From Colias croceus (Eukaryota > Arthropoda > Insecta > Lepidoptera > Pieridae): DNA of 64,000 nt. Location of the stretch: contig NC_059553.1 in NCBI RefSeq assembly GCF_905220415.1, positions 22,501 to 86,500 on the forward strand. The letters run 5' to 3'. Below are positions 1 through 7,640 of the stretch, piece by piece; positions within the stretch are counted from its first letter, which is position 1; each line of letters starts with the position of its first letter. Position numbers and translations under genes: made by a program. The notes under the pieces were generated by a model, which had not been told where the DNA came from, made no database searches, and saw only the letters and a program-made list of their open reading frames with translations.

Positions 1-1
1 G

Positions 2-2590
2 AGGCTATCAAGTAAGGAGATAGATGGACACACTCGTGAGACAATAAAAAAGGATCTGGAGAGAATAAGGGAAAGGTATGGTGCTATTAAGTCGCACTTA
101 CAGAGCTGTGAGGTTATAGGTGGGGACAAACCACAATCCCCGCTCAAACCTCCCACGTTCGAATTCAATAAACCAGACACTCAAGAGAATCCACAACCGA
201 GCGGCAGCAAGGCTGCTCTTCATGAAAGCAAGACCGTAGAGATGTTAAGAAGGCAACAAATTAATTTTAAGGCTTTCCACCGGACGGTGGGAAGCATTGA
301 TTTGGATTCTATAAATGAGCGATGGGAACTGGAGGATCTGCTCAGCACGGCCCAGTCCCGCTGGGCGGCGATCGACTCCCTGCACTGGGAGCTGGACCTG
401 GAGCTGGACGGATCCAACGACGAATATGACCGTGCTTTCTCGGCTTATGAGAGGAAGTACGTGTCTATCAAGAAGGCCATTAATAAGAAAATTTGGGCGG
501 CTGCACATATAGCGAAGTCGACGCCTCAGCTGGAGATTCCTACGTTTAATGGAGACTACAACAACTGGGTTTCTTTCAAGGATTTGTTCACCGAGACAAT
601 CCACAACAATAATTCAATATCGGACGCTCAGAAGATGCAACATCTTAAAACAAAAGTAAGAGGTGAAGCTGAGAGGCTGATACAACATTTAACAGTAAGT
701 TCAGATAATTATATAGTCTGCTGGGACATTCTAAACAAGAGATACAATAATAAAAGACTTATTTTTCAATCGCACATGAATGCATTAATGAGTTTACCTG
801 TAATGCAACAGCGGTCAGTCGCTCTAATTAAACGTATGCATGACACTACACAAGAGTGTCTTAATGCGATCAAAAATTTAGGGGTAGATATTAGTTCGTG
901 GGATCCTATAATTGTATATTTATTAAGTCAAAAATTAGATACCGCGTCCTTTACTGATTATATGGAATCGGTAGAAAACCCACGAGATTTACCATCCCTT
1001 AAAGAATATTTAAAGTATTTAGAAGCTAAATTTATTTCATTAGAATCGTCACATAGGAAACAAGATAACCCTATGCAAAAAAATATCGTTAGCAATAAGA
1101 ATCAATATATTAGTACACATTATAATAAGCCTAATTATCACCTAAGTTATAGTAGTAAAGTAACTTCGCCAGTTCTTAATAATAAAAGTAATTTAAGTTT
1201 AAAATTTAGATGTTCATTGTGTGGGAGTAATGATCACGGAATATATTATTGTCAAAAATTTCTAGAAATGCCACCTAGTGATAGGCTTAAAACTATTACT
1301 AAATTAAATTTATGTACAAGTTGTTTATTTAATCATAATGGCAATCAATGCAAATCAAATAAAGTTTGTCGCGAGTGCAATATGGCCCATAATCGTCTTT
1401 TACACGAGGCGTTTTCGCAATCGCAATACACGCACGCGGAACTCGGTCACGGCGGTGAGGGCATGAGCGTGCGCGGGGGCAACTCAGCAAATGTAGCGGT
1501 CGATGCCACCGCTGAAAAACAGCTTTCACGTAACTCGCACGTGTCAATTCAGGAGGACACCAACGAGGTCCTACTCCCTACTACAATGTTAAGGGTGCAA
1601 GCCATGAATGGTTCTTACTGTATCCTTAGAGCTCTACTAGATCAAGGTTCGCAAACTAGTATTATAACGGAGCATGCCGCACAGGCTCTGAAAATCCCTA
1701 GGCAGCGGTGTAAGGGTGTTATTTCGGGGGTCGGCGATAAGGAATGCAATAGTAAGGGTATGGTCACATTAAAGTGTTCATCTCTAGTCAGCGATTTTTC
1801 CTTTGAAACCGACGCGTTAATTATGAAACAACTTATTAAAAACTTGCCTAGTTGTACTTTTGAAAAACCAAACTGGTCATACCTAGATCACATTACCCTC
1901 GCGGACCCTGAGTTTTATAAAAGTCGCCCCGTAGATATTTTATTAGGTGCAGATATATATTCTATTGTTATTATGGATGGAATATGTAAAGTAAACTCGA
2001 CCTTACCGACTGCTCAACAGACGCAGCTCGGTTGGATTTTGAGTGGCAACACAAAAACGTTTCAATGCAACGTAGTTTTACATAACTTCGAAGCGATACA
2101 AAATTTTTGGGAAATTGAAGATATTTCCGAAAAATCCGATTTATCTTTAGAAGACAAGTGTATAGAGTTTTACAAGTCAAGTTCTACAAAAAGGCGGGAA
2201 GACGGGCGATATGAGGTCAGGTTACCGTTGTTACCCGACTACAAGGAGAAATTAGGCAATTCAAAATCAAAAGCGATTGCTCAATTTTATAATTTAGAAC
2301 GAAAACTCGAATGTAATAAAATTATTAAGAATGATTATGTGCAATTATTCATTGATGAATATTTGTCGCTTGGACGTATGACACCTGCGATCGATGACCG
2401 TAGCACATACCTTAGGTGTTATTTACCTCATCATTGTGTCACACGAAACGATTCAACGACAACTAAGTTACGCGTTGTATTTAATGCTTCGAGTAAAACT
2501 TTATCAGGCTCTAGTTTAAATTATTATAAGATTTATTTAGTCTCGTTATTAAGTGTAGGAGGCATAATCCCGACCTTCAACAACAGATAA
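2..2590 (+). CDS. BEL/Pao Gag-protease-partial RT polyprotein (N-terminally open, truncated in RT)
   Basis: The frame is open to the left edge, so the true start is upstream; the first ATG in the window (242) is internal. In order from base 2 there is a Gag region of the DUF1759 kind (about residues 175-320, FNGDYNNWVSF near its start), then Cys/His clusters (CSLCGSNDHGIYYC and two following C-rich groups), then a retropepsin-like domain of the DUF1758 kind. The catalytic Asp is at about residue 547 in LLDQGSQTS, and a second conserved strand reads ILLGAD. The N-terminal part of reverse transcriptase follows (LRVVFNASSKT near the end). After SGSSLN the family pattern is lost, with about 20 unrelated residues and a TAA. 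The YXDD palm motif and RNase H are absent. Gag assembles particles and the protease cleaves the polyprotein in functional relatives; this copy is broken. Confidence 0.85.
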   Translation, partial: RLSSKEIDGHTRETIKKDLERIRERYGAIKSHLQSCEVIGGDKPQSPLKPPTFEFNKPDTQENPQPSGSKAALHESKTVEMLRRQQINFKAFHRTVGSIDLDSINERWELEDLLSTAQSRWAAIDSLHWELDLELDGSNDEYDRAFSAYERKYVSIKKAINKKIWAAAHIAKSTPQLEIPTFNGDYNNWVSFKDLFTETIHNNNSISDAQKMQHLKTKVRGEAERLIQHLTVSSDNYIVCWDILNKRYNNKRLIFQSHMNALMSLPVMQQRSVALIKRMHDTTQECLNAIKNLGVDISSWDPIIVYLLSQKLDTASFTDYMESVENPRDLPSLKEYLKYLEAKFISLESSHRKQDNPMQKNIVSNKNQYISTHYNKPNYHLSYSSKVTSPVLNNKSNLSLKFRCSLCGSNDHGIYYCQKFLEMPPSDRLKTITKLNLCTSCLFNHNGNQCKSNKVCRECNMAHNRLLHEAFSQSQYTHAELGHGGEGMSVRGGNSANVAVDATAEKQLSRNSHVSIQEDTNEVLLPTTMLRVQAMNGSYCILRALLDQGSQTSIITEHAAQALKIPRQRCKGVISGVGDKECNSKGMVTLKCSSLVSDFSFETDALIMKQLIKNLPSCTFEKPNWSYLDHITLADPEFYKSRPVDILLGADIYSIVIMDGICKVNSTLPTAQQTQLGWILSGNTKTFQCNVVLHNFEAIQNFWEIEDISEKSDLSLEDKCIEFYKSSSTKRREDGRYEVRLPLLPDYKEKLGNSKSKAIAQFYNLERKLECNKIIKNDYVQLFIDEYLSLGRMTPAIDDRSTYLRCYLPHHCVTRNDSTTTKLRVVFNASSKTLSGSSLNYYKIYLVSLLSVGGIIPTFNNR

Positions 2591-5388
2591 TGGGAGATTT
2601 CGGACACGTAAATGTGAAATGCAGCAAGGGCCGTGGTATTAAGACCACTAAGGGATATATATCAGTGTTCGTGTGTATGGCAACTAAGGCCGTACACTTG
2701 GAACTCGTCTCTGATTTATCAACATCCGCTTTCCTTGCCGCGTTGCGTAGGATGATCGCTAGAAGAGGCTTACCGGGTCACATATACAGTGATCAAGGAA
2801 AAAATTTCATTGGAGCGAATAACGTGTTACAGCAGCAGCTGACCGAGCTCCAAGAAAGTCAAGAATTTAAGTCAGAGATCGTAGAAATGGGTATAGAATG
2901 GCACCACAATTGCCCGTCTTGGCCATCCGCCGGTGGGCTGTGGGAGGCTGCAGATAAATCTCTGAAACATCATCTAAAAAGAGTTGGCAAACAAAATCTC
3001 ACGTTTGAAGAGTTCACTACACTTCTCATACAATTAGAGGGATGTTTGAACTCGCGCCCGCTCTGTCCCCTAACCGAGGACCCCGACGACTTGAACTTTT
3101 TAACTCCATCTCACTTTTTAAATAGCGGCCCTTTATATGACACCGAAACCGACCTTAGAACTAGGTGGCATCTCAATAAAAAAATATTTCTTAATAATAT
3201 ATGGAACAGGTGGCCTGAGGAGTGTTTAACTTTATTAACAGTTAGTAGTAAACGGAGGCAGCCTCAGTCGAATGTAAAATTAGGCGATAGTGTCATCATT
3301 AAGGATGACATCCTCCCGCCGGGGGACGACGTGACGCTTAAAACGAATAAGGGTTTCATGCAACGGCCCGTTATTAACTTATGCAGGTTACCCGTGAATC
3401 AAATCCCTAGTACGAATAATTTAAAAAAGGAACAAATTAGTATTAAACCCTTGAGAAAAAATAAAACGTTTAATTTAGCGTCCGTGGTACTTTCTTTATT
3501 ATTATTTTATATTATGATCCCTGTAGGTCATGGTTTGTATAACATAAGTAACTTACCTAGTAACAATAGTATTTATTTTGATCGTATTAAAGACATGCAT
3601 ATAATTAGAGACGACTGGCGGTTGGTTGTATATTACAACACTCAACCCTATTTAGAAGGCAATAAAGCCATTGGGAAATATATAAAGTACTTAGATAATA
3701 TTTGTCAAAGAATACAATCGCGATCACATTGCGACGGAGTCATGTTACAGTTACGTCACGAGGCGAGCGAACTGCAGTATCATAATAGCCTATTAATGAC
3801 CCATAACGTAAATAATAACATACGTACTAAACGCGGGCTAATTAATGGGGTCGGATATATTGCGAATAGCTTGTTTGGGGTCTTAGATGACAGCTTTGCT
3901 CAAAAATATGAGAATGACATCGATCTTATTCGGCAAAATCAGAACCATCTCGCTCTGTTATGGAGAAACCAGACATCGGTGGTCGAAGCAGAGTTCAATT
4001 TGCTCAAACGAACTCAGACAATGATCGACGAAAATTATAAATTAATCAATAAGAAACTTAACGCCATAGACGGAGCTATAAATCAAGTGAAAACTGAGTT
4101 ACAAAATACAACACTCGTAAACGATTTTCTGATGACCGCTATGATGACAAATAATTTAATATTTAGCCTCAAGTCTATTCAGCAAACACTTTTAGATTCT
4201 GTTACTAATATATACAATGGAAAATTTAACTTTCATCTTCTCACCCCCGACCAACTGAGGTATGAACTGGGAGTTATCTCCCAACAGCTATCTAAAGATT
4301 TATCTCTACCAGTTAAAACCACTGACAGTTTATCAGAAATATATAATCTATTGCAAGTCCGTACAAGAGTTACATCACGATTTATTATATTTGAAATCAT
4401 GATTCCACTAATTGACGACAATGTATACGAAATATTAAAAATTTTCCCCATACCGCACCGCACGCACACAAGCGACGAGGTGGTTGTGGTCCCGGTGGCC
4501 GACTACGTGGCCGTCAATCTAAAGCATGACTCATTCATACCAATCACTGAATGGGATTTAAGATCATGTTTAGAAAGAAATCCGCAACTTTGTTTATGTC
4601 ATCTTAGAAAGTCTATACATATTATCAAAGACGACTATAGTTTTTGCGAAACGACGCCAAAGGAAAGTAAATGTAAAACGACAATTTCTGCTTGCAAGAA
4701 CAGATGGTTGGAGCTAAGCAGCTTAAATAAATATTTTTACTTTTGTTGTGAACCATGTTTCATAAAAGTTATATGCAATGATCAAATTACGCCTCTGCAA
4801 TTAACTGACTCTGGATTTTTTAGTATTGACGAAGGATGCGTTATAAAATCATCCGATTTCTTCGTTATCTCTCACAGTCGAAGGGAGAGTAATCTGAATA
4901 TATCGTCTGACATGCCGGCATCGCCCAAGATATCTCAGATCAACAATATCATAAACATCTCCTTACCAAGTGCCTCTACAAATTATACATCTGTCTCGTC
5001 TCTCAATTATAACAACCAGCTTCTAGATATTCAGCGAAATATTGAATATATGAAGAATACAGAACCTCTAGCAGCGATGTCAAATCACGACATACACCAC
5101 TACGCTGCGATATATACATTATTTGCGGTAATTGGACTCGGCGGAGTAATATGGCTGTGCAAGCGGTCCCGATGCAGCAGCAGGCGAGGAGGCGGGCCCG
5201 AGGCCCCGGCGCCCGAGCGTGGGCCACCAGCGGCTCCGCCGGCTCCGGCGAGCCCGGCCCTCCCTATTACAGTACAAGTGCAGTGTAGTGAAAACAAAAG
5301 TGCAAGTGCTAGTGATTTAGTGAAAAAGACACCGAAGTTTAGTGTTCCCGACGAATACCTCACTCACACTACCAATTCCCCCGTATAA
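2590..5388 (+). CDS. BEL/Pao integrase core fused to F-type envelope-like protein (remnant of one polyprotein)
   Basis: The ATG at 2590 overlaps the preceding TAA (TAATG). This start is probably a by-product of the deletion, since the first residues lead straight into integrase. The integrase core has SDQGKNF (second catalytic Asp) and GGLWEAADK (catalytic Glu); the first Asp region is at the deletion scar. An integrase C-terminal region follows. A hydrophobic segment at about residues 295-314 would act as an envelope signal peptide. A furin-type RTKR (412-415) is followed by a glycine-rich hydrophobic stretch resembling the fusion peptide of baculovirus/errantivirus F proteins. Then come a long helical region, a Cys-rich region, and a membrane span at about 838-857 with a basic, Pro/Ala-rich tail. 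Integrase and envelope share one frame, as reported for roo. The assignment of the envelope part is by motif order. Confidence 0.82.
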   Translation: MGDFGHVNVKCSKGRGIKTTKGYISVFVCMATKAVHLELVSDLSTSAFLAALRRMIARRGLPGHIYSDQGKNFIGANNVLQQQLTELQESQEFKSEIVEMGIEWHHNCPSWPSAGGLWEAADKSLKHHLKRVGKQNLTFEEFTTLLIQLEGCLNSRPLCPLTEDPDDLNFLTPSHFLNSGPLYDTETDLRTRWHLNKKIFLNNIWNRWPEECLTLLTVSSKRRQPQSNVKLGDSVIIKDDILPPGDDVTLKTNKGFMQRPVINLCRLPVNQIPSTNNLKKEQISIKPLRKNKTFNLASVVLSLLLFYIMIPVGHGLYNISNLPSNNSIYFDRIKDMHIIRDDWRLVVYYNTQPYLEGNKAIGKYIKYLDNICQRIQSRSHCDGVMLQLRHEASELQYHNSLLMTHNVNNNIRTKRGLINGVGYIANSLFGVLDDSFAQKYENDIDLIRQNQNHLALLWRNQTSVVEAEFNLLKRTQTMIDENYKLINKKLNAIDGAINQVKTELQNTTLVNDFLMTAMMTNNLIFSLKSIQQTLLDSVTNIYNGKFNFHLLTPDQLRYELGVISQQLSKDLSLPVKTTDSLSEIYNLLQVRTRVTSRFIIFEIMIPLIDDNVYEILKIFPIPHRTHTSDEVVVVPVADYVAVNLKHDSFIPITEWDLRSCLERNPQLCLCHLRKSIHIIKDDYSFCETTPKESKCKTTISACKNRWLELSSLNKYFYFCCEPCFIKVICNDQITPLQLTDSGFFSIDEGCVIKSSDFFVISHSRRESNLNISSDMPASPKISQINNIINISLPSASTNYTSVSSLNYNNQLLDIQRNIEYMKNTEPLAAMSNHDIHHYAAIYTLFAVIGLGGVIWLCKRSRCSSRRGGGPEAPAPERGPPAAPPAPASPALPITVQVQCSENKSASASDLVKKTPKFSVPDEYLTHTTNSPV

Positions 5389-5495
5389 GTTATAATTTAA
5401 GAAAATGTACTATTTTATTAAATACTATTTTATATTATTGTAAGAAGTTATAGATTGTATTACTAATCATGGGGTTCACTATAATTAAGAAAAAT

Positions 5496-5812
5496 TGTTA
5501 TCACTTTGTATCATGGGGTCATCTCATACTAACCCTCATCTTTCCCGCCCGGGAATATGTACGAGCAAGCACGTACAAAGTGCAATAAGGCGCTTTGCTT
5601 GCATATTCCATAACCTAAATAATTGTTTCCAATATTTTAAACTTTACATTATATTCAAGTCAGTTCATCGTCGACGGGCATTAAGAGTACCTCGCGTGAC
5701 TCATCCATCCATTATATAGTTATTATATTCAGTTAATACAAGTTTTTATATTTTAATAACTCTTTTATTTAATATTAATTAATTATACACAAGTACGGGA
5801 TAGGCCCGTACA
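5496..5812 (+). repeat. Putative 3' LTR of the BEL/Pao element
   Basis: The segment starts TGTTATCAC and ends CCCGTACA, giving the TG...CA ends expected of LTRs. The right end is firm because TRAS sequence resumes at the next base. The left end is a guess: no clear polypurine tract is visible, and ATCATGGGGT occurs twice nearby (about 5467 and 5509), so a start some tens of bases upstream is possible. A TATA-like TATATAG lies near 5713. GTACGGG...CCCGTAC at 5793-5811 is an inverted repeat just inside the end. The 5' LTR is not in the window for comparison. Confidence 0.5.
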
Positions 5813-6635
5813 GGGAGACGGCTGGAGGCACGAAGCTCTTTTTCCCAAGCGCTGCTGCTGCATTCAAAATAGTTCGGAAAATAAACATCACTCACCACAC
5901 CACACAAGCACTGACTGGACACGGTGGATTCGCCTTCTACTTGAACAGATTCAAGCTGAAGGAGAATCCATCGTGTCTGTGTCAGCCCGGAGTCGACGAG
6001 ACGGTTTCTCACCTGTTGCTCGAGTGTCCGATTTTTGCAAGAGATAGATATGTTATTGAGCAAAAATTGGGCATCGCGATGACGGGTGAGAATCTGCCTG
6101 CGGCCCTGGGGGACGAGACGAGAAATGAGTTTTTAGAGTTTTGTCAACAAATTGTGAGGGTGGTGAACAAACGAAATTGTGATAAGCTACTGTGATATTA
6201 GGGTTAAGTTTAATAAGTGTTGTGCCGTATTGTTTTATTATTTTCATTGTAATGTTTTAAATTGATGTAAGTTTTTAAAATGTAATATTTAATTTTAGTA
6301 TTTTATTATTATCTTGGAAATCTCATTGTAAATTATTAATTTGTATTTTAAACTCTATTTGTATTCATTTATTTTATCCCGTTTTTTATTATTATCATTG
6401 CAATGTATTAATAATGTAAGTTTTTAAATGTAATAATATTTAATTTTAGTATTTTATTATTAATTTGGAAATGTTATAGTAAATTGTTAACTTGTATTTT
6501 TTATTTTAAATTGTATTAATTTAGGCCTAATGTGAATAAAAAACTGTTTGGTATTTATTTGATTAAAAGAATAAAAAACACCTCTGGACTATATTCCAGA
6601 GAAAAGCACACAACACCCTGAGATGGCGGGTGCTT

Positions 6636-6684
<49 letters not shown>
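5813..6684 (+). mobile_element. TRAS-like copy A, 3' part, interrupted by the BEL/Pao element
   Basis: From 5813 the sequence matches the ORF2 end and 3' UTR of the other TRAS copies. It starts mid-codon context in the sequence encoding ETAGGTK without a telomere junction, because the BEL element is inserted here. The 3' UTR contains the two hairpins shared by all copies (stem at 6582-6601 and the AAAGCAC/GTGCTTT stem up to about 6636). It ends in poly(A) 6640-6684 followed by CCTAA repeats. The 5' portion should lie on the far side of the BEL element, left of the window. Confidence 0.9.
5815..6195 (+). pseudogene. TRAS-like ORF2 C-terminus (copy A), disrupted by BEL insertion
   Basis: The frame runs unbroken from GAG (5815) through the C-terminal zinc-finger motif CLCQPGVDETVSHLLLEC (C-X1-C-X9-H-X4-C) to TGA at 6193-6195. 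It matches the ends of copies B, D and G closely (GDETRNEFLEFCQQ type). The protein is cut off by the nested LTR element, so no complete ORF2 can be made from it. One substitution relative to the others is Phe for Tyr in AAAAFKIV. Confidence 0.88.
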
Positions 6685-6687
<3 letters not shown>

Positions 6688-7006
6688 AACCTAACCTAAC
6701 CTAACCTAACCTAACCTAACCTAACCTAACCTAACCTAACCTAACCTAACCTAACCTAACCTAACCTAACCTAACCTAACCTAACCTAACCTAACCTAAC
6801 CTAACCTAACCTAACCTAACCTAACCTAACCTAACCTAACCTAACCTAACCTAACCTAACCTAACCTAACCTAACCTAACCTAACCTAACCTAACCTAAC
6901 CTAACCTAACCTAACCTAACCTAACCTAACCTAACCTAACCTAACCTAACCTAACCTAACCTAACCTAACCTAACCTAACCTAACCTAACCTAACCTAAC
7001 CTAACC
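6685..7006 (+). repeat. Telomere repeat tract 1, (CCTAA)n, about 64 units
   Basis: An uninterrupted run of the 5-bp insect telomere unit lies between the poly(A) of TRAS copy A and the truncated 5' end of copy B. It ends ...CTAACC, the same phase as the other TRAS 5' junctions. Confidence 0.98.
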
Positions 7007-7007
7007 A

Positions 7008-7640
7008 AGAAAGGTTAAAAATAGAAGGGTAGTCGTCGGTTGTGCGAATGAGGAAGAAAGAGTCAAGGTGAAGGAAAGACTGAGAAAGAATGAGGGACTA
7101 GTTGTGGAAGACGTTAGAAATAAGAGCCCCCTTCTGGTCTTCAGGGATGTGATGAAGTGCGAAGTTGACGATTTCGTCACAGCATTCAATAATCAGAATG
7201 TAAGCATCCTTGAGGGCTTGAAGGGGGAAGAGAGAAAGGTAGAAATAGCGTATGTGACGAAAGCTAGGAACCACCTCCAGAACCACGTAGTGGCCAGGGT
7301 GAGTCCACAGGTATGGAAGAGATGTACGAGTGTAGGGCACGCCCATATAGGGCTTACCAGAGTGAGAGTAATGGATCAAAGTCCCCTAGTGCAGTGCTCG
7401 CGCTGTCTTGGATATGGGCACACGAGGCGGGTGTGTAGGGAAGAGAAGGACCGATGCAGCCACTGCGCTGGTCCTCATATGAGGACTGAATGCGACAAGT
7501 GGTTGCGGGGAGAAGCGCCTCAGTGCATTAACTGCACTAAGGCCAAGAAAGGCAGCGCTGAGCACAGCGCCTTTGATCGAGAGTGTACAGAAAGAAAGAG
7601 GTGGGACGCTCTGGCCAGATCGGCGGTAGCGTATTGCTAG
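7008..7640 (+). CDS. TRAS-like ORF1 (Gag-like) C-terminal part, copy B
   Basis: The frame is open from the telomere junction to TAG at 7638-7640; the natural start is lost by truncation. Three zinc knuckles close the protein: CSRCLGYGHTRRVC (C-X2-C-X4-H-X4-C), CSHCAGPHMRTEC (C-X2-C-X3-H-X4-C) and a longer CINC...H...C. This is the layout of R1-clade ORF1 proteins, which bind element RNA and lead the complex to its target. At the position where copy D has a TAG, this copy has GAG and reads through. It overlaps the open ORF2 frame by 11 bases. Confidence 0.85.
   Translation, partial: RKVKNRRVVVGCANEEERVKVKERLRKNEGLVVEDVRNKSPLLVFRDVMKCEVDDFVTAFNNQNVSILEGLKGEERKVEIAYVTKARNHLQNHVVARVSPQVWKRCTSVGHAHIGLTRVRVMDQSPLVQCSRCLGYGHTRRVCREEKDRCSHCAGPHMRTECDKWLRGEAPQCINCTKAKKGSAEHSAFDRECTERKRWDALARSAVAYC

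Larger units (their letters stand above)
1..5812 (+). mobile_element. BEL/Pao LTR retroelement with envelope region, 5' end outside window, internally deleted
   Basis: The order gag, CCHC fingers, aspartic protease, start of reverse transcriptase, integrase core, envelope-like region, LTR is that of an envelope-carrying BEL/Pao element (roo-like layout). The left LTR and gag start lie before the window. The right edge is set where TRAS coding sequence resumes in frame at 5813-5815, directly after an LTR-like ...TACA end at 5812. The element therefore sits inside TRAS copy A. The reverse-transcriptase palm, RNase H and integrase N-terminus are missing, so this copy cannot be autonomous. Family assignment is by domain order and protein resemblance, not by a search. 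Confidence 0.88.

Noticed and set aside
2588..2592. TAATG in the BEL element as a designed translation coupler like that of SART
   Set aside because: It lies exactly at a deletion scar and BEL/Pao elements normally use one polyprotein frame, so chance is the simpler explanation.
6685..7006. CCTAA repeats as a CRISPR array or coding repeat
   Set aside because: A 5-bp unit without spacers, identical to the insect telomere repeat and flanked by telomere-specific retrotransposons.
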